Shown in pieces: positions 16,242 to 24,956 of a DNA stretch of 64,000 nucleotides. A program made the translations under genes and the position numbers. The notes below the pieces were generated by a model. The model did no database searches, was not told the origin of the DNA, and saw only the letters and a program-made list of their open reading frames with translations. Location: positions 1 to 64,000 of the forward strand of contig JAUXMV010000099.1 in assembly GCA_030683155.1 (NCBI GenBank), written 5' to 3'. How positions within the stretch are numbered: the stretch's first letter is position 1; the number at the start of each line of letters is the position of its first letter. The DNA comes from Bacteroidales bacterium (GTDB taxonomy: Bacteria > Bacteroidota > Bacteroidia > Bacteroidales > F082).

Positions 16242-16249
16242 TAATTTTG
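16242..16249 (+). promoter_or_regulatory. -7 box upstream of the polyprenyl synthase
   Basis: TAATTTTG fits TAnnTTTG, 60 bases before the ATG at 16309. The upstream element is not clear. Confidence 0.4.
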
Positions 16250-16308
16250 CAACGCGAATCACAACAAGAAAGCATAGGTCGCGGGCGTTAAAGCGTTTTA
16301 AAAAGGGA

Positions 16309-17283
16309 ATGGCAGAAATAGATCAGATAAAAAAACCTATCAAAAACGAGCTCAAACATTTTGAGCAGGTTTTTCGCGATGCCATGCGCTCACGGATACC
16401 GTTGCTTGATAAGGTTACGCAATATCTTGTCAAATCAAAGGGCAAACAGATGCGGCCGATGTTTGTGCTGCTTTCGGCGCAGGTGGCAGGCTCAGTCAAC
16501 GAATCTACCTATCGGGCTGCAACATTAATCGAACTTCTTCATACTGCAACACTTGTGCACGACGATGTGGTGGACGACTCCAACGAACGCCGTGGTTTTT
16601 TCTCCATTAACGCCTTATGGAAAAATAAGATTGCTGTTCTCGTTGGCGATTATTTGCTTTCACAAGGAATGCTTCTGGCATTAAACAATGACGATTTTGC
16701 GCTGTTAAAAATCGTTTCGGGAGCGGTGAAAGAGATGAGTGAAGGCGAACTTCTTCAGATTGAAAAAGCACGCCGGCTGGATGTGCAGGAGGATATTTAT
16801 TTTGAAATAATCCGCAAAAAAACCGCATCCCTCATCGCATCCTGCTGTGCTGTTGGGGCTGCCTCCACAGGTGCCGATGAAGAAATGATTCAACGCATGC
16901 GCGATTTTGGCACTTATGTTGGAATCGCCTTCCAGATAAAAGATGACATCTTCGATTTCGAAGACTCGCGTGTGATCGGAAAACCAACAGGTATCGACAT
17001 CAAAGAAAGAAAAATGACCCTTCCGCTGATTTATTTGCTCAACAACAGCAGCTGGGGAGAAAAACGTAAAATCATCAATCTGGTAAAAAACCACAACAGT
17101 GAACCGGACAAAGTAAGGCTTGTAATCGAAAAAGTACGTGCCTCGGGCGGCATCAATTATGCTGAAAACATGATGAACGATTACATTCAAAAGGCACTTG
17201 AAACACTCTCCGGACTTCCTGAATCACCTGCGCTTGAATCGCTTAAAATGCTTGTCGACTATAGTATTAACAGGGAGAAATAA
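16309..17283 (+). CDS. Polyprenyl (octaprenyl-type) diphosphate synthase
   Basis: Trans-prenyl chain elongation enzyme that adds isopentenyl diphosphate to allylic diphosphates, giving the side chain of menaquinone or another long polyprenyl product. 324 residues, all-helical. First Asp-rich motif DDVVDD at residues 85-90 and second DDIFD at residues 212-216. Also GGKRxRP-like KGKQMRPMF near residue 45 and KTASLIASC. The residues before the first Asp motif (LLHTATLVH) lack a bulky aromatic at the usual chain-length stop positions, in keeping with a long-chain product. Exact chain length is inference. Confidence 0.9.
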   Translation: MAEIDQIKKPIKNELKHFEQVFRDAMRSRIPLLDKVTQYLVKSKGKQMRPMFVLLSAQVAGSVNESTYRAATLIELLHTATLVHDDVVDDSNERRGFFSINALWKNKIAVLVGDYLLSQGMLLALNNDDFALLKIVSGAVKEMSEGELLQIEKARRLDVQEDIYFEIIRKKTASLIASCCAVGAASTGADEEMIQRMRDFGTYVGIAFQIKDDIFDFEDSRVIGKPTGIDIKERKMTLPLIYLLNNSSWGEKRKIINLVKNHNSEPDKVRLVIEKVRASGGINYAENMMNDYIQKALETLSGLPESPALESLKMLVDYSINREK

Positions 17284-17446
17284 TTGCTTTTTCTGCTGTT
17301 CCATTTCATTTAATTTTCCTCTCTCCATTTTTTCATCACATTATTTTAATGCAGCATCTGCGGCTGAGATTAATTTCAATGATATTTATTTGTCAGGAAA
17401 TCATTATTTGACGACTATGCACGTACAACATTAAATCATAAAAATC

Positions 17447-17803
17447 ATGACAAAAATCGCAATTGTAATTTTCTCAGATACCGAAACGATGGAAGCACTC
17501 GGTAAAGTCTCCAATGCATTTATGCTCGCACTTGAATCCATAGAAAACAAGGATGATCTTAAAATCATTTTCGAAGGTGCCGGAACAAAGTGGATAGGCG
17601 TTTTGGAAGACGAGAAACATAAAATGCATCCGTTATATAAAATGGTAAAACCTTATATTTCCGGTGTTTGCGCCTTTTGCGCAAACTCTTTTGGCGTTAA
17701 GTCTCAGGTGGAAAAAGCAGGCATTGAACTGCTTAGTGAATTTAAACAACATCCTAGCCTGCGTAATTTAGTCATAGAAGGTTATGAAATAATTTCTTTC
17801 TGA
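17447..17803 (+). CDS. DsrE-family-like small protein
   Basis: 118 residues resembling the DsrE/DsrF/YchN sulfur-relay fold: beta start KIAIVIFSDTETMEALGKVSNAF, DDLKIIFEGAGTKWI, then GVCAFCANSFGVKSQVEKAGI with CAFC as a candidate redox or persulfide cysteine pair. The family often handles protein-bound sulfur, but no dsr or tus genes are nearby, so the role here is unknown. Ends just before a strong terminator. Confidence 0.75.
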   Translation: MTKIAIVIFSDTETMEALGKVSNAFMLALESIENKDDLKIIFEGAGTKWIGVLEDEKHKMHPLYKMVKPYISGVCAFCANSFGVKSQVEKAGIELLSEFKQHPSLRNLVIEGYEIISF

Positions 17804-17830
17804 ATCTCTTTTTTGTTTTGGTTAAGACAA

Positions 17831-17860
17831 CAGGGGCAAAATTTGCCTCTGTTTTTTTTT
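17831..17860 (+). terminator. Rho-independent terminator
   Basis: CAGGGGCAAA-a-TTTGCCTCTG hairpin (one G-T pair) followed by nine T. 27 bases after the DsrE-like gene stop. Confidence 0.85.
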
Positions 17861-17877
17861 GATTCTAATTGTTGGCA

Positions 17878-18153
17878 TTATGAATTAATTTTCTTCTGAA
17901 TCATTTCTATCAATGCATCATCATCTCCAATGTTAGTAATCGTTTCAGCTTCAACCTCTTCATTCAAAGATTTAATAATGGCATCATCGATCATTTTGCT
18001 TTGTTTCTGATAAGTGCGGCAGGCATCACAAACTTTTGTATGTAAAAACAACTGCGTCTTTTCAAATGCCGACAAAGGAAAAAAGCTGTCTTTTTCAATC
18101 AATTCAGTGGCTTTCAAACAAGAAAGCAGCAAAGTATTCATTATTTTTTTCAT
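17878..18153 (-). CDS. Anti-sigma-factor-like small protein
   Basis: About 91 residues from the ATG at 18153, which overlaps the sigma-factor stop by four bases (ATGA); an ATG at 18165 is also possible. Contains FLHTKVCDACRTYQKQS, resembling the H-x3-C-x2-C half of a zinc-finger anti-sigma domain, and an acidic C-terminus (AETITNIGDDDALIEMIQKK). There is no membrane segment, so it would be a soluble zinc-binding regulator. Position and motif make it the probable antagonist of the sigma factor upstream. Confidence 0.75.
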   Translation of the reverse strand: MKKIMNTLLLSCLKATELIEKDSFFPLSAFEKTQLFLHTKVCDACRTYQKQSKMIDDAIIKSLNEEVEAETITNIGDDDALIEMIQKKINS

Positions 18154-18737
18154 TTTACAAACCATTCATTGTTAATACATTCCCGAAGTTGTAGTTTTGC
18201 GCGATGCAAAATCTGCCAAAAATTAGCCTGACTTATTCCAAGGTCTTCGCATATTTCAGGGCCTTTTTTTTCTTCAAGATATTTCAAGCTTACCGCACTT
18301 AACCACAATTCAGGGAGCAATTTCATACAAAGTTTCAGAACAGCTCTGAAATTTTCATCATCCAGTAATTCTGCTTCATGCACCTCCCAATTTTGGGGTC
18401 TGTTATGTTCCTTCCAGCTGGAATTCCGGTCAAAAAAACCTTCAAAAAAACCTTTTCCGGAATCGTTTGTCAACACATAATTCTGTTTGTATTTTTTTCG
18501 GAAATAGTCGAGAATCTTGTGCTTAAGAATTGAAAAGAGCCATGTTTTTGGATTGCTTTTTCCTTCAAAAGAATGAAATGATTGCAATGCTGCTACAAAA
18601 GTATCCTGAACCAAATCTTCTGCAATTTCCTTGTCATTTATCCGGCGTATTGCCCATGCACGCATTGCCGGTGCGTATTGTCGAACCCATAGGTTCAATG
18701 TTGCATTTGGGTTTTCCATGTTTATTACTGAATCCAT
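18150..18737 (-). CDS. ECF-type RNA polymerase sigma factor
   Basis: Sigma-70-family factor, 195 residues. Region 2: NDKEIAEDLVQDTFVAALQS and FEGKSNPKTWLFSILKHKILDYFRKK, the core-binding and -10-recognition helix. Region 4: ELWLSAVSLKYLEEKKGPEICEDLGISQANFWQILHRAKLQLREC. An insert of about 35 residues lies between the two regions (GFFDRNSSWKEHNRPQNW). The FWQILHRAK helix is also seen in Bacteroidota sigma factors paired with small zinc anti-sigma proteins. Translationally coupled to the downstream anti-sigma-like gene. Target promoters unknown. Confidence 0.9.
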   Translation of the reverse strand: MDSVINMENPNATLNLWVRQYAPAMRAWAIRRINDKEIAEDLVQDTFVAALQSFHSFEGKSNPKTWLFSILKHKILDYFRKKYKQNYVLTNDSGKGFFEGFFDRNSSWKEHNRPQNWEVHEAELLDDENFRAVLKLCMKLLPELWLSAVSLKYLEEKKGPEICEDLGISQANFWQILHRAKLQLRECINNEWFVK

Positions 18738-18807
18738 AAGGAGTAAAAATACAGACTTTATTTGATTTAGCTCTTTTTAATGTGCTTCTCTCCTCCCTTT
18801 TCAAGAC

Positions 18808-19425
18808 TTAACGTTGAACAGCAATTTTTCCTGTCACTATGCTGGCATTCTGTCTGTTAGTAATCCTAAAAATATATATCTGTGGTTTCAGACTGCTGGT
18901 TTGAATATAAAAAGATGATTCGCCGGATTGCATTTCCAAATATATTCTGCCATTTTGATCAAACAATTGAAGCAGATGCATCTGACTTAATAGATTTTGA
19001 AAATGTATATAACCATAGTCTTTTGCAGGATGAGGGATAATCTGATAATTTTGTCCGGAAAAATCGATAATCAGCAAGGCACGGACGGGAGAAAAGCCCA
19101 GATTTCCCAATTCAAGTTTGTAATAATTCAACTGATTCTTTAGTGGGAGACTGTCATTGAATTCGTATGAAACGGCTGAATTCGGGCTTCCACAAATCCC
19201 TTCAATTCTCCCGATCTGTTCATAAAAAACATCATCAGATGATCGAAAAACACGCACCCCATCACAGGTAATTCCGGAAGCAATGACCCACTTCATTAGA
19301 ACGACACCATTGTGATTTGTGATTGTAAAATCATTCAGAAAATCCTGCTGTGCGTATATAGTATTTTGATGCCATTGAAATACAAAGGCAAAAAATATGT
19401 TCAGGAAGATCATTTTCATTTTCAT
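18808..19425 (-). CDS. Small secreted protein with T9SS-like C-terminal domain
   Basis: About 205 residues from the Met at 19425 (three Mets in a row allow 19425, 19419 or 19413). Signal peptide ending near TIYAQ, then a beta domain (VVLMKWVIASGITCDGVRVFRSSDD) with a Cys pair (TCDG, GICG). The end is a beta-strand module similar to type A sorting domains: YQIIPHPAKDYGYIHF, LQLFDQNGRIY, SLKPQIYIFRI. Probably a small exported or surface-attached protein of unknown function. Confidence 0.7.
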   Translation of the reverse strand: MKMKMIFLNIFFAFVFQWHQNTIYAQQDFLNDFTITNHNGVVLMKWVIASGITCDGVRVFRSSDDVFYEQIGRIEGICGSPNSAVSYEFNDSLPLKNQLNYYKLELGNLGFSPVRALLIIDFSGQNYQIIPHPAKDYGYIHFQNLLSQMHLLQLFDQNGRIYLEMQSGESSFYIQTSSLKPQIYIFRITNRQNASIVTGKIAVQR

Positions 19426-19670
19426 CGTTAAAACAAGTATGACAGTGGCCAAAAATAGTGCTTTCCTTTCAATCGAATCAAAAATCCATGCATACGAAAC
19501 TCTTTGTCGCTGAGAAAGAAGAAAACTGACAGCTTAAAAAGAATTGCTTTAATTTTTCTGTTTTCTTTGCATTGGTTTGAATCAGAAAACGATACAGCAC
19601 CTAAAAAAATAATGATTTCCTGTCAGGTTTCTCTATTTAAGATGACTAAAAAACTAAAACAAAGTTTATC

Positions 19671-20420
19671 ATGAAATTGATTCATTCTAAATTTCTTGTA
19701 TTCCTGATCCTAATTATCATGTTGTCGTCATTTATGCAAAAAACTGACATAAAGCAAGTTAATGCCATTGGATTTAAAAATATTCTTCGCAGCAAGCCCG
19801 GAATACTGCTCGATGTGCGGACATTGCGCGAATTTAAAAACGGTCACATTTCAGAGGCAGGCCAACTGAATTATTATGCATTGGATTTCAGACAAAAATT
19901 GTTGATGCTGCCAAAAAATGAACCAATTTATTTATACTGCAATACAGGTTATAGGAGCGAGCGTGCAGCAAAAATACTTATCGACAATGGATATGCCGAA
20001 GTTTACAATATGGAAAAAGGCATTCTGGAATGGAACCTTTACAACCTGCCGGTGAAGATTGCGCCAGATGCCAATCCGGATACTGACAATAAGTTGGAGA
20101 TGACAGAATATCTTCATTTAATACAGCAGGACGCCATGGTATTTATAGATTTTTACGCACCCTGGTGTGCTCCATGCAGAAAAATGATGCCGATGATTGA
20201 TAGCCTGGAGGTTGAATATCACGAAAAAATCAAGATCGTCAAAGTCAATGTTGACGCGAGTAAAAGCCTAGCCAAAGAACTAAAAATTACAGGCGTTCCT
20301 TATCTTGTGCTTATGAAAAAGGGAAAGATTTTATTCTCCCAAAACGGGCTCATTGAAAGGAAAGATTTGATAAAAGTTTTTGAAACAGCACTGAAAACTG
20401 AAAAAACAACAAAGAAATAA
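19671..20420 (+). CDS. Rhodanese-thioredoxin fusion, exported
   Basis: 249 residues: N-terminal hydrophobic helix (about 5-22, signal peptide or anchor), a rhodanese domain (LLDVRTLREFKNGHISEA, active-site loop YCNTGYRS with Cys90), then a thioredoxin domain (FYAPWCAPCRKMM, Cys166 and Cys169, cis-Pro in ITGVPYL). The fusion suggests periplasmic handling of sulfane sulfur with thiol-based release, or simply a linked disulfide reductase. Both active sites are intact. Separate upstream region of about 200 bases; no obvious operon partner. Confidence 0.88.
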   Translation: MKLIHSKFLVFLILIIMLSSFMQKTDIKQVNAIGFKNILRSKPGILLDVRTLREFKNGHISEAGQLNYYALDFRQKLLMLPKNEPIYLYCNTGYRSERAAKILIDNGYAEVYNMEKGILEWNLYNLPVKIAPDANPDTDNKLEMTEYLHLIQQDAMVFIDFYAPWCAPCRKMMPMIDSLEVEYHEKIKIVKVNVDASKSLAKELKITGVPYLVLMKKGKILFSQNGLIERKDLIKVFETALKTEKTTKK

Positions 20421-20524
20421 AAAGTCTCAAAATTAATTTTCAAAACAGAACACATTGATTTGTTGCATTGAATCAAAATTTTGTTTGTTTCAAAAGGCAT
20501 ATATAACAGCTTAACCAATTTTAA

Positions 20525-21886
20525 ATGAATCAGATAACAGAGAAATTCAGCATTACGCGCCGGCCATTTATATTCCTTCTTTTGCTGACTCTTGCTGCCA
20601 AATCCACTTTTTTATCCGGGCAAAATGACACGCTTGAAAATAAAATCCCCGAAGTTGAAAAGAGCAAATATGCCTTTGGTGCAATTCCTGTTTTCGCTTT
20701 TGATGCTGATTTGGGTCTGAAATACGGTGCAGTGTTGAATTTCTTTGACTACGGCGACAGATTGAATATGCCTGCTTATGAGCAATATCTTTATTTCAGA
20801 TTTACAAATACGACTAAAGGATCGCTCACAGTGCAGTCAGTGCTCGAAAGTGAATCCATTTTCAGTAAAGCCAAAGTGATCGCAGAAGCAAGTTTTCTGC
20901 ATGATAAAAACCTTGATTTCTTTGGCTTCAATGGAATGAATTCATTTTATAATGCTGGTTTCAGACAGCCAAAAGATCCGGACTTCATCAATAAATATTA
21001 TTATTCTCACAAAAGAAGCCTCCTTCGTTTGCGCCTGGATTTACATCATAATATCATCGAAAGAAAACTAAGACTACTCACAGGATATACCTTTAAAAAT
21101 TACAAAACAGATCCTGTAGATTCTCCTTTAGAAAATGAAACTGCTAACGGCCCGACGTCAGAATCGCCGGCCACCTTATTCGATCAATACAACGAATGGG
21201 GCATAATTTCAGAAGATGAGAAAAAAGGCGGAAGCATCCATATGTTGACTTTGGGCCTTGTTTACGACACACGAAAGGAGCTAAATTATTGCAAAGACGG
21301 CATCTGGATTGAGGCTGCAATGCTTATTGCGCCGGGCTTTCTAAACGATCAATCTTTTAGCCGATTTGTTTTCACTTATCGACATCACAAAGGAATTCTG
21401 CGCGATAACATAATTTTTTCTTTAAGACTAAGCAGTCAGCACAAGATTTCAGGAAGGATTCCATTTTATGAATTACCGGTTTTTTATGACAGCCGCTTAA
21501 GTCAGGATGGTGTGGGTGGCGCATTCAATCTCAGAGGAGCTTTTCGAAACAGAATTGTCGCCGATGGTTTTCTATTGGGCAATTTTGAAACAAAATTTAA
21601 ACTATTGGAATTCACTCTTTTCAAGCAGTCATTCTATACAAGCTTCTCCGTTTTTTATGATATCGCACAGGTCACACAAGCCTATAAAACCGATTTATCA
21701 CGTGTTCCTGAGGATTTAAGACCAAAGTATTTTAACAACAACAAACAGCAGCTTCACCACACTTTAGGTCCTGGATTTTACATTGTTTTCAACCAAAATA
21801 ACGTCATCACAGTGAATTATGGTTTTTCAACAAACCCACAGGATGGCATTGGTGGCCTTTACATCGGTTCAAGTCTTTTATTCTGA
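20525..21886 (+). CDS. Omp85/BamA-TamA-like outer-membrane protein
   Basis: 453 residues with a signal peptide (about 14-32) and a predicted outer-membrane beta barrel with alternating strands throughout, ending in LYIGSSLLF with a C-terminal Phe. The GVGGAFNLRGAFRNRIV motif resembles the L6-loop (V/I)RG(F/Y) signature of the Omp85 superfamily. There are no POTRA domains, so it is like the short surface-antigen/BamA-type proteins of Bacteroidota. Substrate or cargo unknown. Confidence 0.8.
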   Translation: MNQITEKFSITRRPFIFLLLLTLAAKSTFLSGQNDTLENKIPEVEKSKYAFGAIPVFAFDADLGLKYGAVLNFFDYGDRLNMPAYEQYLYFRFTNTTKGSLTVQSVLESESIFSKAKVIAEASFLHDKNLDFFGFNGMNSFYNAGFRQPKDPDFINKYYYSHKRSLLRLRLDLHHNIIERKLRLLTGYTFKNYKTDPVDSPLENETANGPTSESPATLFDQYNEWGIISEDEKKGGSIHMLTLGLVYDTRKELNYCKDGIWIEAAMLIAPGFLNDQSFSRFVFTYRHHKGILRDNIIFSLRLSSQHKISGRIPFYELPVFYDSRLSQDGVGGAFNLRGAFRNRIVADGFLLGNFETKFKLLEFTLFKQSFYTSFSVFYDIAQVTQAYKTDLSRVPEDLRPKYFNNNKQQLHHTLGPGFYIVFNQNNVITVNYGFSTNPQDGIGGLYIGSSLLF

Positions 21887-22027
21887 GCATCATATCAGGT
21901 TTCAACTCCTTCTTTCTTATGTGAATCGGGAATATTTATAAAATAATTCTTGCTTTTTGTCAGGAATTACTTTTTCCGGCGACTATTTGTAAAAATCAAA
22001 AACTAATCTTTTATCAAGCTTTGTATT

Positions 22028-22513
22028 ATGCAGTCAAAAACTAAAAAAATAGTAAAAACCGGGATTACACTTTTATTAGCCGGTCTGCTTATCGGTGGAG
22101 GAATTGGATATTATTTATTCAATATGCCACACCGGGATATCAGAAAAGTGAAGACAGATTATGCAGTGAGTGTTGCTGAGATCGTCAATGAATATCTCAC
22201 TGAGGCAGAAACGGCTAACGCAAAATACCTTTCAGATGACGGAAACTCGAAAGTGCTCGAGATCAGCGGAAGCGTTTATCAGATAAGTGAAGACTTCAAT
22301 GGTCGCAAAGTTGTGCTTTTGAAAGAAGAAGGGATGAGAGCGGGCGTTAGTTGTACTTTTTTGATCGAAGCTTCAGAAAATGCAACAAAATTGAAAATCG
22401 GTCAAACCACAGTCATTAAAGGCGTTATACGTTCAGGAGCAAACTATATTGAAGATTTTGACCTCTATGAACATGTGATTCTTGAACAATGTGATATCGT
22501 ATTAAATCAATAA
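22028..22513 (+). CDS. Membrane-anchored OB-fold (tRNA_anti-like) protein
   Basis: 161 residues with an N-terminal membrane helix (about 9-29, ITLLLAGLLIGGGIGYYLF) and a periplasmic region that matches the small OB-fold domain called tRNA_anti-like: LEISGSVYQISEDFNGRKVVLL, then LKIGQTTVIKGVIRSG. Likely binds a ligand or protein rather than RNA, being outside the cytoplasm. First of three genes (OB-fold, YceI, thioredoxin) spaced by 26 and 13 bases. Confidence 0.75.
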   Translation: MQSKTKKIVKTGITLLLAGLLIGGGIGYYLFNMPHRDIRKVKTDYAVSVAEIVNEYLTEAETANAKYLSDDGNSKVLEISGSVYQISEDFNGRKVVLLKEEGMRAGVSCTFLIEASENATKLKIGQTTVIKGVIRSGANYIEDFDLYEHVILEQCDIVLNQ

Positions 22514-22539
22514 ATAATAATTTCTAACAACTATTAAAC

Positions 22540-23106
22540 ATGAAAAAAGTAAGTTTTCTTTTAGCCTTAGTGGCCATTGTGTTCACTTTTTCCGCCTTCA
22601 CTCCTCCGGTAGAAAAATATGTAAGTTCAAAAACGCACATCAAATTCTTTTCGACAACGCCGGTGGAAGATATTGAAGCCAACAACTACACAGCAACGAG
22701 TACGATTGATCCTAAAACCGGCGATGTGATTTTTGCCGTCCCCATGCAAGGATTCGAATTTCCAAAAGCGCTGATGCAAAAGCATTTTAACAATGCTGAT
22801 TTTTTGGATACCAAACAGTTTCCAAGGGCTTCCTTGAAAGGAAAAATCACCAATCTCGGTGATATCGATTTCAGCATGGACGGTACTTATGAGGTTAACG
22901 TTGAAGGAGAATTCACATTAAAAGGTGTTACAAAATCAGTTAAGGAAAAAGGACAGATTACAGTAAAAGGAGGCATCCTTGAAGTTGACAGCAAGTTCAA
23001 CATTACCTTGGCTGATTACGGAATTACATTCGTGAAAGGCAAGCCATCATCCAACATTGCCAAGACTGTTGAAGTAAGCCTGAAATCAGAATATCAACCA
23101 CAATAA
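22540..23106 (+). CDS. YceI-family lipid-binding-like protein
   Basis: 188 residues: signal peptide (about 1-20), then a YceI beta-barrel domain (THIKFFSTTPVEDIEANNYT, MQKHFNNADFLDTKQFPRAS, VEGEFTLKGVTKSV). YceI proteins hold isoprenoid or other amphipathic molecules in an extended barrel. Sits between an OB-fold protein and a thioredoxin in one run of genes. Ligand unknown. Confidence 0.9.
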   Translation: MKKVSFLLALVAIVFTFSAFTPPVEKYVSSKTHIKFFSTTPVEDIEANNYTATSTIDPKTGDVIFAVPMQGFEFPKALMQKHFNNADFLDTKQFPRASLKGKITNLGDIDFSMDGTYEVNVEGEFTLKGVTKSVKEKGQITVKGGILEVDSKFNITLADYGITFVKGKPSSNIAKTVEVSLKSEYQPQ

Positions 23107-23119
23107 ATAAACAATAACG

Positions 23120-23566
23120 ATGAAAAAGATCCTTATTTCGCTGTTGATGTTGACTATTTCAATAGTCGGTTTTGCAAATTCGCCAGAAAAAAATCCATCC
23201 AATGATGAGCCCAAAGGAGTAGAATTCTTTAGCGTAAGCTGGGAAGAAGCACTTGCATTGGCAAAAGCAGAAAACAAACCAATATTTCTGGATATTTCTA
23301 CTGCCTGGTGTGGATATTGCAAACGTATGAAAGCAAAAACTTATACGGACACCAATGTTGGTGCTCATTACAACAATAACTTCATCAATGTGAGTGTTGA
23401 TGCTGAAAAGGGTGAGGGAATCGAGTTGAAGAAGAAATATGGTGTAACAGGATACCCATCGTTTGTATTTCTAAATTCGGATGGAAGTCTGGCCACAAAA
23501 ACTTCCGGTTATCGCAGCGCTGAAGATTTCCTTAAGCTCGCCAACAGTATATCTTTCAATAAATAG
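23120..23566 (+). CDS. Exported thioredoxin-fold protein
   Basis: 148 residues: signal peptide (about 1-20), then a thioredoxin-like domain with active site WCGYC (Cys64, Cys67) and cis-Pro in GVTGYPSFVF. The SWEEALALAKAENKPIFLDI opening is typical of the Thioredoxin_7/DUF255-like group that reduces periplasmic disulfides. Last gene before a terminator; co-transcribed with yceI-like gene 13 bases upstream. Confidence 0.88.
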   Translation: MKKILISLLMLTISIVGFANSPEKNPSNDEPKGVEFFSVSWEEALALAKAENKPIFLDISTAWCGYCKRMKAKTYTDTNVGAHYNNNFINVSVDAEKGEGIELKKKYGVTGYPSFVFLNSDGSLATKTSGYRSAEDFLKLANSISFNK

Positions 23567-23580
23567 ACTCATTTCAGGTT

Positions 23581-23624
23581 GAGGTAAAATCAGTATAATT
23601 GCATGCTGGTTTTACCTCATTTTT
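23581..23624 (+). terminator. Terminator after the thioredoxin gene
   Basis: GAGGTAAAAtCAG and CTGgTTTTACCTC form a 12-base-pair stem with one mismatch and a loop of 11 bases, followed by A and TTTTT. Separates the OB/YceI/thioredoxin genes from the cysteine dioxygenase cluster. Confidence 0.75.
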
Positions 23625-23716
23625 CTATAACGCATTATTTTTTAGTCATTTACGTCAATATAATTTCAAATAAGCACATTGCTCCTGTTGAATTTGAGTA
23701 ATTACTTATCAACTTT

Positions 23717-24229
23717 ATGAGAAAAATACTGTTTTTACTTTTTACAATTCTTGTAACAAATATTGTTGTTGCCATTGAGCCTGTTCCGACAGAAAGTATT
23801 CTGTTTAAAATCGGGAGAAGCAAAGATGCAAACGAAATTTATTACAGCTTGAATGTTGATAAAAATGGCAAACTCGACAAAGAGCATCCGATCAATATTC
23901 ATTGGATAAAAAGAACCGGCACTGAGAAAAAAGAACCCCTTACATGGATTCAAAACACTTATGCCTATGGAATTGAATTCATTTATAAAGATGCAGAAAA
24001 TGCAGCTTTTCACTTTGTTTCTTACAAGCAAAAAACTTTTTATCTGAAGCGAAACTCCAGCGGTGAATTCAGTATTTTTACTTTTGCACAGAATCGTGAG
24101 ATAGAACTAGACCGGATATTTATTCAGATAGATGGGGGAAGTTTCTGGTTTCCGACCATTTCACGCATCGAACTTCATGCCCGGTCATCGAATGCTGAAT
24201 CACACATTGCAGAAGTAATTCACCCATAA
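23717..24229 (+). CDS. DUF4833-type exported protein
   Basis: 170 residues, signal peptide ending near VVAIEP, followed by one domain that I recognise as DUF4833-like (SILFKIGRSKDANEIYYSLN, INIHWIKRTGTEKKEPLTWI, FHFVSYKQKTFYLKR). No function is known for this family. Its opening topology suggests a periplasmic beta-rich domain. It is the first of four tightly packed genes (gaps of 18 and 19 bases, then an 11-base overlap), which implies work in the same pathway as the dioxygenase and decarboxylase. Confidence 0.75.
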   Translation: MRKILFLLFTILVTNIVVAIEPVPTESILFKIGRSKDANEIYYSLNVDKNGKLDKEHPINIHWIKRTGTEKKEPLTWIQNTYAYGIEFIYKDAENAAFHFVSYKQKTFYLKRNSSGEFSIFTFAQNREIELDRIFIQIDGGSFWFPTISRIELHARSSNAESHIAEVIHP

Positions 24230-24247
24230 AACTAACCATAGCTGCCT

Positions 24248-24937
24248 ATGAAAGCCAATCTGCCAAAGCCTTTGACATCTCTGATCGATAGTATCAACGA
24301 TATCGAAAACATAGACAACACAATAATCAGAAGTATTGTTGAATCACACAAATTTCAAGCAGAAGTTTTTTCTGAATTTGAGTTGTTTGATCACTGCTCT
24401 TCGAAAAGCTATGGTCGCAAACTTATCTTTGAAAATGAAAAATTTAAGATGTTGCTGATGTCGTGGGCTCCCGGAGATATTACTGCTATTCACAACCACG
24501 GCTACACCGAATGGGGCTGTGTCTGTGCTTTTGGCGAACTGACCCACCGCCTTTACAGTTTTGACAATAATGACCTTAAAATAATTGATAAAACACCCAT
24601 TCTCGAGGGCAGAATTGCAACTGTCAACGGAGAACTGATTCATCTGATGGGAAATACAGGAAACAAAAATGTTGCAACGCTTCATATTTATGGCGCAAAC
24701 ATCAACAGACAAAATGTATCAGAAAACTCAAGCATTTACTTGCCCGAATTCAATAAAATTATTACAACTTTAGGTGCAGCATTTCTCAATCCTGACAAAG
24801 AAACCGTTCTTTCAGAAATGCCATTTTTTGCTGCAGATAAGGAACTGCTAAGCGACTATTACAATCTTGTAAGTACGTATTATGAGCGCAATAAAGCCTT
24901 TGAAGCACTTAAAACTTTGGAAGCAAAGCTTCAATAA
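24248..24937 (+). CDS. Cysteine dioxygenase-like cupin enzyme
   Basis: 229-residue cupin related to cysteine dioxygenase, which oxidises L-cysteine to cysteine sulfinate with O2 and Fe(II). Iron ligands: His-x-His in AIHNHGYTEWGCV and the third His in VATLHIYGANI. The WAPGDITAIHNHG and ELIHLMGN contexts fit the family. Cys in WGCVCAFGEL lies where the Cys-Tyr cofactor Cys occurs in eukaryotic-type enzymes. About 30 residues longer than the shortest bacterial forms. Followed after 19 bases by a PLP decarboxylase whose logical substrate would be the sulfinate. Other thiols (3-mercaptopropionate, cysteamine) cannot be excluded. Confidence 0.82.
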   Translation: MKANLPKPLTSLIDSINDIENIDNTIIRSIVESHKFQAEVFSEFELFDHCSSKSYGRKLIFENEKFKMLLMSWAPGDITAIHNHGYTEWGCVCAFGELTHRLYSFDNNDLKIIDKTPILEGRIATVNGELIHLMGNTGNKNVATLHIYGANINRQNVSENSSIYLPEFNKIITTLGAAFLNPDKETVLSEMPFFAADKELLSDYYNLVSTYYERNKAFEALKTLEAKLQ

Positions 24938-24956
24938 ATAAAACAAATATATTCCT

